From positions 1 to 45,740 of the forward strand of contig DAOPJM010000013.1 of NCBI GenBank assembly GCA_035399665.1: a stretch of 45,740 bases of DNA, given 5' to 3'. Below, one piece after another: positions 1-8,469 of this stretch. The notes under the pieces are model-generated. The model was not told the DNA's origin. It saw only the letters and a program-made list of their open reading frames with translations, and searched no databases. The stretch comes from DAOPJM01 sp035399665 (GTDB taxonomy: Bacteria > Bacillota > Clostridia > Christensenellales > CAG-138). Numbering within the stretch: position 1 is the stretch's first letter; each line of letters starts with the position of its first letter. A program made the translations under genes and the position numbers.

Positions 1-3000
1 CTTGTACGATTTGCGGCGAAACCAAGACCGAAGCCATTCCCGCAGCGGGTCACACGGCTGTTACTGATGCTGCGGTTGCGCCAACCTGCACAGAAACGGG
101 CTTGACCGAAGGAAGCCATTGCTCGGTATGCGGTGAAATCATTGTCGCACAAAAGGTGGTCGCGGCAACCGACCACGATTGGGGCAACTGGACGGCAAAC
201 GGAGATGACACTCATACCCGAATTTGTACAAACGACAGCTCACATACTCAGACGGAGAGCTGTACATATGAGCTTACAGGTCACGATGACAGCTCCAACC
301 CTTCGACCCATACCTATACTTGTTCAATCTGCGACGGGCAAAAGCAGGAAGCTTGTGTGTTTACCTCAACCGTTGTTCTTCCCGCGACATGCAATGCCAC
401 AGGAACAATGAGGTATACTTGCGACACTTGCGGCTATACCTACGATGAGACCATACCCTTGACAAGCCATACCTATGGAGAGGGCGTTACGGTTGCTCCT
501 ACCTGCACAGAGGAGGGCTACACGCTCTATAAATGCACAGTCTGCGGGTACAGCTACAAGGACAAACGCCTTGTACCTTTAGGTCACAGTTGGGGAGACT
601 GGGTCACAAACAACGATGGCACCCATACGCATACATGCCTGCGCGATTCATCACATATAGAAACCGAGGACTGTTCTTATGGGATGGAAGTTGTTACATC
701 CCCAACCTGTGAAAGCAGCGGTTTAGAGCGATACACATGCATTGACTGCGGATACAGCTATGATGTGACAACAGATCCGTTAGGCCACGATTGGGGCGAT
801 TGGGTTTCAAACAATGACGGAACACATTCGCGAACCTGCGACAATGACGGCTCACACATCGAAAGCGAGGGCTGCACCTTTGACGAGGGCGTTCAGACGC
901 TTGCGCCGACCTGTACAGAAGAAGGTGTTATGACCTATACCTGCACGAAATGTGGGTACTCATACACAGAAGCCATTGCTGAGCTTGGCCATGATTGGGG
1001 TGATTGGGTCTCGAACAGCGACGGAACGCATACTCGAACCTGCAAGAACGATCCTTCACATACCGAGAGCGGAGAATGCACATACACTGACTTAATTGGA
1101 CATGACGATGGCTCTGACCCGTCTGTGCATTCGTATGCTTGTCCGTACTGTAAAGACGTTATTCATTCGGCCTGCGAGTTCAGTTCAATCGTGTTGTTCG
1201 AAGCCACTTGCAGCGCAGAAGGCACAATGCAGTACACCTGCGGCATATGCGGATATGTTTACGAAGAAGCGATACCCATGACGCCTCATGAATATGACAA
1301 TGGTGTTGTCGTTGCTCCAACCTGCACTCAAAACGGATATACACTGTATAGCTGCAAGAATTGTTCTTATAGCTATGAAGCGAAGAAAACAGCTTCGTTG
1401 GGACATCAATGGGGCGATTGGACAAGCAACAGTGACGGAACGCACACACGCACATGCGAAAGAGATTCATCACACACGGAAACTGAGAGCTGCGCGTACA
1501 CTATCGAAACCTTGAGCGAACCCAACTGCACAACGGCAGGGCGCAATCGCTATACTTGCTCGGTCTGCGGATACAACTACGAGGCGGAGATACCGGCTCT
1601 GGGACATGATTGGGGCGATTGGGTTTCCAATGGAGACGGCAGCCATACGCGTACTTGCTCAAGAGATGTGTCGCACACAGAGACGACCGCCTGCACATAT
1701 GGTGAAGGGGAAGTCATACTTGAGCCGACCTGCGGATCCTTGGGTACCATGCGCTATACATGCAGCGAGTGCGCTTACAGCTATGAGGAAGATATCCCCA
1801 TGTCGGATCATGCTTGGGGCGCTTGGAGCTCAAACAATGACGGGACTCACACTCGTGTCTGCACAAACGATTCAAGTCATGTTGAAACCAAGAGCTGTGT
1901 CTATGTCAATGCTGTTACTGACCCCACCTGTCTTGAAAACGGGTATACCACTCATGCATGCGGCGACTGCGGATATAGCTATATCGATTCCGAAACCACA
2001 GCTTTAGGTCATGATTATCAGCGCGATACTGCTCGTGACGTCGCCGCGACCTGTACCGAAACAGGCATAGAGGCGTATAGCTGCTCACGCTGTGATTCGA
2101 CAGATGACAAGACGACTGAAGCGCTTGGGCATGATTATGTTGCCGTTGTCACAGNNNNNNNNNNNNNNNNNNNNNNNNNNNNNNNNNNNNNNNNNNNNNN
2201 NNNNNNNNNNNNNNNNNNNNNNNNNNNNNNNNNNNNNNNNNNNNNNNNNNNNNNCAGGTGCGGAGGCTTACAGCTGCTCACGCTGTGATTCAACAGATGA
2301 CAAGACGACAGCTGCCCTTGGGCATGATTATGTTGCCGTTGTCACAGCTCCTACTTGCACTGAGGACGGGTATACAACGCATACCTGTTCAAGATGTACG
2401 GTCAGCTACACTGACGCAACGACGTCGGCTTTGGGACATGATTACCAACGTGACGCGTCAAGAGATGTAGCCTCAACCTGTACCGAAACAGGTGCGGAGG
2501 CTTACAGCTGCTCACGCTGTGATTCAACAGATGACAAGACGACAGCTGCCCTTGGGCATGATTACCAACGCGACGCATCAAGGGATGTCGCGGCTACCTG
2601 TGTCAACAAGGGTAAGGAGGCTTACAGCTGCTCTCGCTGTGATTCAACAAACGATAAGACAACATCTGAACTTGGACACAGCTATTCGGCGACAACCATA
2701 GACCCTACCTGTACCGAGGAAGGCTATACAAAGTATGATTGTTCAAGATGTGACAGCAGCTATACGGACAATTACGTTGACGCCTTGGGGCATGATTGGG
2801 TAATTGACGAAAGTAAATCATATGAGGCTACCTGCACGGAAGCGGGGTATGAATGCAAGACTTGCAACCGTTGCGGAATCAAAAGCGAAGGAGAAATCGC
2901 GCCGCTGAATCACCCGGAGACAGCCGTATTGGATTACAAAGCTCCTACCTGTACAGAGTATGGTTCAACCGGAAGGACTTTTTGCTATACTTGTGGTAAG

Positions 3001-3849
3001 ACTATCAAGGAGCCTGAGATTATCCCTGCGACAAATCACGCCAACAAGGAGCTGCGTGACGCGCAGAATCCGACCTGTACCGAGGTTGGTTGGAGCGGGT
3101 ATTACTACTGCCCCGACTGCGATACTCAACTCACCGAGAACAGCGAGATCGCGGCGCTTGGGCATGATTGGGTCGATCCCACTTGCACCGAGGCCGGCTA
3201 TTGCACAAGATGCGACGCTGCGGGTGTTCCTGCACTTGGGCATGATTATGTGGATACAGTAATCGACCCGACTTGCACAGCCGCAGGGTATACACTGCAC
3301 GAGTGCTCGCGCTGCGACAGCAGTTACCAAGACAAGGCTGTTGACGCGCTTGGTCACGATATGCTGGAAGCAACCTGTACACAGCCTTCGCGCTGTACAC
3401 GCTGCTCCTATACCCAAGGGTCGGCGTTGGGACACACCTACAATGATTCGGAGTGGACTTACTATGATGTAGAATTCCACACCCAAACCTGTTCTCGCTG
3501 CAACAAGGCAATCTACGAAGAACACACCTTGGGCGAAGGAACTGTTATAACGCCTCAAGTCGGCTATGAGAACGGGCTTATGCGCTACACCTGCGAGGTT
3601 TGCAAGGCGACCATAGATGTGGTGATACTGCCCGATGTGGTATACGGAGACGCCAACTGCGATAATGCGATTACCGCCGCCGACGCCGCATGCATCCTGC
3701 GCTCCATTGTCGGACTGCAAACCTTGAGCGACGCCGGTACAAGAAATGCCGACGTTAACGCGTCGGGCGGGATAGACGCGGTCGACGCTTCGAACATACT
3801 GCGCAAATTAGTGCGGCTTATCACGCTGTACCCCGCAGAGAAGCAATAA
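1..3849 (+). CDS. Giant secreted Cys/His-rich tandem-repeat protein with C-terminal dockerin (5' partial, contains assembly gap)
   Basis: The reading frame is open from base 3, so the start and any signal peptide lie upstream. About 1250 residues are visible and contain about 94 cysteines by my count. The basic unit is a (P/A)TC, then nine residues, then C-x2-C (often CGYSY), then 12-14 residues ending in GHD; this gives three Cys and one His per unit. In the first half these units alternate with a second module built on HDWGDW, a THTRTC and an SHTE..C pair. The last ~65 residues are a type I dockerin: two calcium loops (GDANCDNAITAADA and DVNASGGIDAVDA), each followed by a helix. Dockerins bind cohesins on scaffoldins or cell-surface proteins, so an extracellular role is inferred. 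The frame shifts from 3 to 1 across the 100-N block, which is an artefact of arbitrary gap length. No catalytic domain is visible. The repeat module has no family name that I recognise; adhesin, metal-binding or structural roles are possible. Confidence 0.85.
279..1916 (+). repeat. Two ~819-nt higher-order repeat copies inside the giant protein gene
   Basis: The segment beginning GHDDSSNPS (279) recurs as GHDDGSDPS at 1098, a spacing of 819 nt or 273 codons. Module order after each start is the same: a short CSIC/CPYC unit, an ATC..GTM.YTC unit, a GYTLY unit, then alternating HDWGDW and CGYSY units. The copies are diverged in sequence, so this is an old duplication of a block of modules. The end of the second copy is approximate because the module order changes near 1900. 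Confidence 0.6.
2155..2254. other. Assembly gap (100 N)
   Basis: Exactly 100 unknown bases, the conventional filler for a scaffold join of unknown size. The flanking protein repeats are nearly identical (YSCSRCDSTDDKTT on both sides), so the assembler most likely failed on tandem repeats. The true number of repeat units here is unknown. Confidence 0.98.
2255..2330 (+). repeat. 76-bp direct repeat, perfect copy at 2489-2564
   Basis: Bases 2255-2330 and 2489-2564 are identical (76 bp, 234 bp apart). They encode the GAEAYSCSRCDSTDDKTTAA unit. Nucleotide-level identity next to the gap indicates recent unit duplication or conversion and explains the broken assembly. Confidence 0.9.
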
Positions 3850-3867
3850 CGCGTTTGATTAACAATA

Positions 3868-3908
3868 TACAAAGGCCTCGCAAAAAGCGGGGTCTTTGTA
3901 TTCTATTT
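3868..3908 (+). terminator. Intrinsic terminator of the dockerin protein gene
   Basis: A 14-bp stem (3868-3881 with 3887-3900, with G-U pairs) and an AAAAA loop, followed by TTCTATTTT. It lies 19 bases after the stop codon. Confidence 0.8.
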
Positions 3909-3982
3909 TGTGCCATGCAGGGGTATAAAACCAAGAAGACGCCGAAAAGTTAGCACACGAGTTTAGTTTTCTCAATATTTGC

Positions 3983-4011
3983 TTGCAATGAGTTATCTGC
4001 TGTGCTAAAAT
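3983..4011 (+). promoter_or_regulatory. Sigma-A-type promoter for the 4040-10458 operon
   Basis: TTGCAA at 3983-3988, a 17-bp spacer and TAAAAT at 4006-4011. It lies just upstream of the first gene of a closely spaced six-gene run. Confidence 0.65.
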
Positions 4012-4039
4012 ATTATGTATAATTTTTGTGAGGTGAGCC

Positions 4040-4981
4040 ATGAACATCGTTTTTAAGGAAAGACGCTTTCCATCCGCAACGGGGATTTGCGATATTCGCT
4101 ACTGTATTTGGCAGCCTGTGAACGAGATTCGCGGAGCGGTTCAGATAACGCATGGCATGGCCGAACACATTGACAGATACAATGATTTTGCCTGCTTCCT
4201 TGCCGAACGGGGCTTCCTCGTGTATGGCATGGATATGGCCGGGCACGGAAAGAGTGTAAAGGATGAGTACCCCTTGGGCTTCTTCGGATCAGATAATGGT
4301 TGGGACAATATCATTGCCGATATGAAAAAGCTTCGCGAGCTTGTTATGAAGGATCATCCCGCCATTCCCACTGTACTTTTCGGACATTCGATGGGCTCTT
4401 TTTTGGCAAGAAGCTTCGCGGCGCGCCACGGTGATTTGTTTGACGCCTTTATATTCTCCGGTACGGCAGGCAAGAATCCAGCTCTCGGCATCGCAAAGCT
4501 TATTGTGAATGGCGAGATAAAGAAGGGTAAAGGTATGCAGCCGAGCGTGAAGATGGACAAACTCAGCTTCGGCTCATACAACAAGCAGTTTAAAAAGCCG
4601 AACACAGCCTTTGACTGGCTTTCACGCAATCCGGCGCAGGTTCAAAAGTACGTGGATGATCCGCTTTGCGGTTTCGTGTTCACGGCTTACGGGTTCAAGG
4701 ATCTGTTGGCCGGTCTCGGTGAGGTTTCCGAGAAGGGATGGGCCTCTCGTGTTCCGCAAAAGCCCATATTGATGATATCGGGGGCAATGGATCCCGTGGG
4801 CGGCAATGGCAAGGGCGTTCTTTGGGTTGAAAAGCGACTTGCCGAGAGTGGACATACCGTCTGCTGTAAGCTCTATCCGGATTGCAGACATGAGTTGCTG
4901 AACGAACTGAACCGTGATGAGGTGTTCAACGATGTGCTGCTGTTCTTGGAAACCATTTGCGTAATGGGGGAGTATGAATGA
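4040..4981 (+). CDS. Alpha/beta hydrolase, monoacylglycerol lipase/S33 lysophospholipase type
   Basis: 313 residues with the alpha/beta hydrolase fold of the Hydrolase_4 (serine aminopeptidase S33/monoglyceride lipase) type. The early motif ITHGMAEHIDRY is typical of this group. The nucleophile elbow GHSMGS places the catalytic serine at residue 117; the acid is the Asp of ISGAMDPVGG and the base the His of CRHELLNEL. No signal peptide is seen, so it is probably cytosolic. Likely substrates are lipid or other carboxylic esters; the exact substrate cannot be read from sequence. GAGGTGAG precedes the ATG at 4040. It is first in a run of same-strand genes, and its stop overlaps the next start (ATGA at 4978). 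In this run FakA also handles fatty acids, so release of fatty acids from lipids is a plausible but unproven link. Confidence 0.85.
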   Translation: MNIVFKERRFPSATGICDIRYCIWQPVNEIRGAVQITHGMAEHIDRYNDFACFLAERGFLVYGMDMAGHGKSVKDEYPLGFFGSDNGWDNIIADMKKLRELVMKDHPAIPTVLFGHSMGSFLARSFAARHGDLFDAFIFSGTAGKNPALGIAKLIVNGEIKKGKGMQPSVKMDKLSFGSYNKQFKKPNTAFDWLSRNPAQVQKYVDDPLCGFVFTAYGFKDLLAGLGEVSEKGWASRVPQKPILMISGAMDPVGGNGKGVLWVEKRLAESGHTVCCKLYPDCRHELLNELNRDEVFNDVLLFLETICVMGEYE

Positions 4982-5637
4982 GCATAGTAGTCTATAGCGA
5001 TAGACATACGGCGTGTACCGCGGCCGCGACCCTGCTTGCGGCACAGCTAATAACAAAACCTTCATCGACACTCGGACTTGATTATGACGAGCGCCTGAAT
5101 TTGGTCTATTCTTCTCTGTCCGCCATGTCGCAAAACGGGCTTATGGATTGGACAAGAGTGAACATATTTCAGCTCTGCGAGTATGTCGGTTCTTCGGGGA
5201 TATTTGACAGCCTCAACAAAACCTTGCTTGATAGCATAGGCTTTGATACATCAAAGGTTATAAGGCCTGTCAACACCGCTAATAATTGGCAGCTCACCTG
5301 CCACAGCTATGAGCAATCTATATTGAAAGCAGGCGGTTTGGATATGGCAATACTGGCCATAAAACCCGACGGGTCGATACTGTTCAACGCTGCGGGGGCA
5401 GATCTTGCGCCCGTAACTCACGTTGACAGCTATGACACGTTGAGCGGTGTTACAGCAGGCATGGTAACGATAATGAACGCGAAGAAGCTTGTAGTCTTGG
5501 TTTTGGGCAGCGAGCTATCCAAGACGGCGCGAGCTTCGCTGAACGGGGTCATTACAGACGCCATTCCCTCAAGCTTATTACAGCTGCATTCGAGCGCGAC
5601 CTTCATACTTGATGAAGAAGCCGCGGCTTTACTATAA
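4978..5637 (+). CDS. NagB/6-phosphogluconolactonase-fold protein lacking catalytic residues (predicted pseudoenzyme)
   Basis: 219 residues that line up with glucosamine-6-phosphate deaminase NagB over most of their length: VNIFQLCEYVG matches the FNMDEYVG region, IKPDGSILFNAAG the DGHIAFNEP loop, VTAGMVTIMNAKKLVVLVLGSE the region after it, and SSLLQLHSSATFILDEEA the C terminus. The key residues are changed. By comparison with E. coli NagB, Asp72 becomes Cys67, His143 becomes Ser133 and Glu148 becomes Ala138; only Asp141 is kept (Asp131). The phosphate-binding GLPTGGTP segment is GLDYDERLN here. The known deaminase or isomerase reaction is therefore unlikely. The fold may survive as a regulator or ligand sensor, or it may catalyse something else. 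The gene overlaps the hydrolase by 4 bp and precedes yebC by 17 bp, so it is cotranscribed. Confidence 0.75.
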   Translation: MSIVVYSDRHTACTAAATLLAAQLITKPSSTLGLDYDERLNLVYSSLSAMSQNGLMDWTRVNIFQLCEYVGSSGIFDSLNKTLLDSIGFDTSKVIRPVNTANNWQLTCHSYEQSILKAGGLDMAILAIKPDGSILFNAAGADLAPVTHVDSYDTLSGVTAGMVTIMNAKKLVVLVLGSELSKTARASLNGVITDAIPSSLLQLHSSATFILDEEAAALL

Positions 5638-5654
5638 ATCTATCGGAGGATAAT

Positions 5655-6398
5655 ATGTCAGGACATTCAAAATGGGCGAACATCAAGAACAAAAAAGAGA
5701 AGACAGACGCACAGCGCGGTAAGGTTTTTACCAAGATCGGCCGTGAGATAGCTATCGCGGTCAAAGAGGGCGGAGGCGCAGACCCTATAAACAACTCAAA
5801 GCTTCGTGACGTCATTGCAAAAGCGAAAGCCGCAAATATGCCCAACGACAACATAACGCGTTCAATAAAGAAAGCTGCCGGCGATGCGAATGCCGCAAGC
5901 TACGAGGAGATAACCTATGAGGGCTACGGTCCAGGCAACATCGCGGTTATTGTCGATGTAGTAACGGACAATCGAAATCGTACCGCTGCGGAGATGCGCC
6001 ATGTGTTCTCTAAATCAGGCGGAAATCTCGGCACCAACGGTTCCGTTTCTTGGATGTTTGACAAGAAGGGTCAGATTATCATCGAGCGCGACGTTGATAT
6101 GGACGAAGATGAGGTCATGATGACGGCGCTGGACGCGGGCGCGGAGGATTTCGTATCCGACGATGACGCTTTTGAGGTATATACAGCTCCCGCTGATTTC
6201 TCAATCGTCCGTGAAGCCCTTGAAGCTGCGGGCTTCAGCTTCCTGGAGGCCGAGGTCAAGATGATACCCAAGACTCCGGTGGAGATAGCGGATGCGGAGA
6301 CAGTTGAGAAGATCGAACGCTTCTTAGAGCATCTTGACGACAACGACGATGTGCAGGAAGTTTATCACAATGGCAATTTGCCGAGTGATGACGAATAG
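5655..6398 (+). CDS. yebC: YebC/PmpR (TACO1) family protein
   Basis: 247 residues, the usual length. The N terminus MSGHSKWANIKNKK is the family hallmark, followed by the NGSVSWMFDKKG region and a C-terminal LEHLDDNDDVQEVYHN segment close to the family consensus. Members were described as DNA-binding regulators (PmpR) and more recently as ribosome-associated factors that help translation of proline stretches, related to mitochondrial TACO1. Which role applies here cannot be told from sequence. CGGAGGA precedes the ATG by a normal distance. In other genomes yebC often sits near ruvABC; here it sits with lipid and envelope genes upstream of fakA and recG. Confidence 0.95.
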   Translation: MSGHSKWANIKNKKEKTDAQRGKVFTKIGREIAIAVKEGGGADPINNSKLRDVIAKAKAANMPNDNITRSIKKAAGDANAASYEEITYEGYGPGNIAVIVDVVTDNRNRTAAEMRHVFSKSGGNLGTNGSVSWMFDKKGQIIIERDVDMDEDEVMMTALDAGAEDFVSDDDAFEVYTAPADFSIVREALEAAGFSFLEAEVKMIPKTPVEIADAETVEKIERFLEHLDDNDDVQEVYHNGNLPSDDE

Positions 6399-6445
6399 AC
6401 TAAAACCACAGGACATCTTATTGGAAAGAATAATTGGAGGTAGTT

Positions 6446-6802
6446 ATGAACATCATTACCAAAAATGATCTGGGAACGATAAGCATTCCCGAAGATCTTT
6501 TTACGTTGCTCGCGGGTTATGCCGCGATTGAGAATTATGGTATCATCGGTATGGCTGCGAAAAACGCTTCCGATTCTTTCGTTGAGCTTTTTACAAAAGA
6601 CAACCTTAAGAAGGGCGTAAAGGTGACCATCATATCCGAGAATGAAGTCGATGTCGATTTGCATGTTATGCTGCAATACGGAGTATCCCTGCCTGCAGTC
6701 GCTGAAAATGCAAGGGACAACGTTAAGTACAGGCTTGAAGAGCTTACGGGCGTCAAGGTTCGCTGTGTGAACATCTTTGTTGAAGGCATTCGCGTTCAAT
6801 AA
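6446..6802 (+). CDS. Asp23/Gls24 family envelope stress protein (YloU-like)
   Basis: About 118 residues of the Asp23/Gls24 family: a conserved start (GTISIPEDLFTLLAGYAAIENYG), the central NEVDVDLHVMLQYGVSLPAVAEN and the C-terminal VNIFVEGIRV. In Bacillus the homologue YloU lies directly before yloV (fakA) and then recG, the order seen here. Family members are small, highly expressed proteins linked to cell envelope homeostasis; the biochemical role is not settled. The start is taken at ATG 6446 because GGAGG (6436-6440) is placed correctly for it; an in-frame TTG at 6434 would sit on the binding site itself. FakA follows after 20 bp. Confidence 0.9.
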   Translation: MNIITKNDLGTISIPEDLFTLLAGYAAIENYGIIGMAAKNASDSFVELFTKDNLKKGVKVTIISENEVDVDLHVMLQYGVSLPAVAENARDNVKYRLEELTGVKVRCVNIFVEGIRVQ

Positions 6803-6822
6803 GGATTCGGAGGAATAGTATA

Positions 6823-8466
6823 TTGAACAACAACGTGATTAACGGTGCCATGCTCCGCGATATGTTCTTAAGCGGAGCGGCGCTGTTGGAGCAGAATAAA
6901 AAAGCCGTCGACGCTTTGAACGTATTTCCCGTTCCCGACGGAGATACCGGCACAAACATGTCCATGACAATGCAGGGCGCGGTAAAGAATCTCCGCCTTA
7001 TGCCGACTACCGTTGGCTGCGACGCTGTAATGAGCGCTGTTGCTTCCGGGTCTTTGCGCGGCGCAAGAGGTAACTCAGGCGTTATTCTGTCACAGCTTCT
7101 GCGCGGCTTCTCAAAGGTCGTCAAGGGCTGTGAAACGATAGATGTTAAGATGCTTATCGACGCGTTTGTCGAAGGTACGGCTTGTGCTTACAAGGCGGTC
7201 ATGAAGCCCAAAGAGGGAACAATACTGACCGTTTCGCGTATGGTTTCTGAGCATCTTGCCGCGGACGCCGCCAATCTTGAGAAGCTTGAGATGACAGAGG
7301 TCTTCAAGTCCATCATTCAAGTCGGCGAGCAAGCTCTTGAGAACACTCCAAACCTGCTTCCCGTGCTTAAGGAAGCGGGTGTTGTGGACTCCGGCGGCAA
7401 GGGTCTGATGATTATTTATCGTGGCTTCTACTACGCCCTTTGCGGCAAGGAGATTCCCGATTATGTGGTAGTGGAAGCGCCTGTTTTAACAAACGCAACC
7501 TTTGATATTGAATCCTTCTCTACCGATACTATTGAGTATGGATACTGCTCAGAGTTCTTTATAGTTCATCTCAAGGATGGATTGACCGAGGAGGGCATAG
7601 ACCTTTTCCGCCAGCATCTTATGCGTATCGGAGATTCCGTGGTCGTCGCAAGCGATACAGATCTTATAAAAGTACATGTACACTCGAACTGTCCGGGAAA
7701 GATACTTCAGCTTGCCCTGCGCCTTGGCGAGATTGACCGCATAAAAATTGACAACATGCGTGAGCAAAATCGTCAGCTCTTAGAAGCGCGCAAGGCAAAC
7801 GAGAAGGAATATGCCATTATCGCCGTAAGTGCGGGAGATGGTCTTGATGAAATCTTCAAAAGCATCAATGTCGATCGTCTTATTTCGGGCGGCCAAACTA
7901 TGAACCCCAGTATAGACACCATAGTCAACGCCATCAAGCAGGTCAACGCAAGGCATGTATTTGTATTGCCGAACAACAGCAATATCATCATGGCCGCTGA
8001 CCAAGCCAAGGATCTTTGCGACTGCGACGTTACCGTGCTGCGCACAAAGACCATTCCCCAGGGAATATCCGCCGCTATCGCTTTCAACCCCGATAACACT
8101 TTGAAGCAAAATATTACTGATATGACCGAAGCCTACGAAGGCACGCTTTCGGGCGCGATCACCTATGCGGTACGCGATACACAGTTCAACGGGCAGACCA
8201 TTAACGAGGGTGATATCATAGGTCTTATCGATAACAACCTGTGCTTGGTTAAGCCTTCCGTTTTCGAGGCCGCAAGTCAGCTTCTTGTTGACATGATAGA
8301 GGATCATGGGGTGGACTCATCCGTGAGCATATACTATGGCGACGGAGTCGATGAGGAAGCCGCCAACACGCTTGCCGAGGAGATTGCCGCGAAGTATGAC
8401 GACGCCGATGTAAATGTGTATTCCGGCGGTCAGCCACTCTATTACTTCTACTTTGCCGTCATGTAG
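6823..8466 (+). CDS. fakA: Fatty acid kinase catalytic subunit FakA (DAK-domain protein, YloV)
   Basis: 547 residues, the normal length. The N-terminal DAK domain shows FPVPDGDTGTNMSMTM (residues ~31-46), the metal/ATP-binding signature, followed by SLRGARGNSGVILSQLLRG. A middle domain and a C-terminal domain ending in GGQPLYYFYFAVM complete the FakA architecture. FakA phosphorylates fatty acids held by a FakB (DegV-type) partner to give acyl phosphate for phospholipid synthesis; no FakB gene is in the window. The start is TTG at 6823, supported by GGAGGA at 6809-6814; no ATG lies nearby before the conserved region. It is followed by recG after only 3 bases, so the two are translationally close. 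Confidence 0.93.
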   Translation: MNNNVINGAMLRDMFLSGAALLEQNKKAVDALNVFPVPDGDTGTNMSMTMQGAVKNLRLMPTTVGCDAVMSAVASGSLRGARGNSGVILSQLLRGFSKVVKGCETIDVKMLIDAFVEGTACAYKAVMKPKEGTILTVSRMVSEHLAADAANLEKLEMTEVFKSIIQVGEQALENTPNLLPVLKEAGVVDSGGKGLMIIYRGFYYALCGKEIPDYVVVEAPVLTNATFDIESFSTDTIEYGYCSEFFIVHLKDGLTEEGIDLFRQHLMRIGDSVVVASDTDLIKVHVHSNCPGKILQLALRLGEIDRIKIDNMREQNRQLLEARKANEKEYAIIAVSAGDGLDEIFKSINVDRLISGGQTMNPSIDTIVNAIKQVNARHVFVLPNNSNIIMAADQAKDLCDCDVTVLRTKTIPQGISAAIAFNPDNTLKQNITDMTEAYEGTLSGAITYAVRDTQFNGQTINEGDIIGLIDNNLCLVKPSVFEAASQLLVDMIEDHGVDSSVSIYYGDGVDEEAANTLAEEIAAKYDDADVNVYSGGQPLYYFYFAVM

Positions 8467-8469
8467 GAA

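Noticed and set aside
2092..2288. Apparent frameshift in the giant repeat gene
   Set aside because: The frame change coincides exactly with the 100-N filler, whose length is arbitrary; the repeat units on both sides are intact.
1..3600. Short regular repeats that could suggest a CRISPR array or satellite
   Set aside because: The periodicity is in codons, units are diverged and encode a continuous protein; there are no fixed repeats with unique spacers.
2965..3720. Long open frame on the minus strand (251 codons) opposite the repeat gene
   Set aside because: It mirrors the codon bias of the real gene, has no binding site, and its translation resembles nothing.
4978..5637. Calling this gene an active glucosamine-6-phosphate deaminase
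   Set aside because: Three of the catalytic residues and the phosphate-binding loop are missing.
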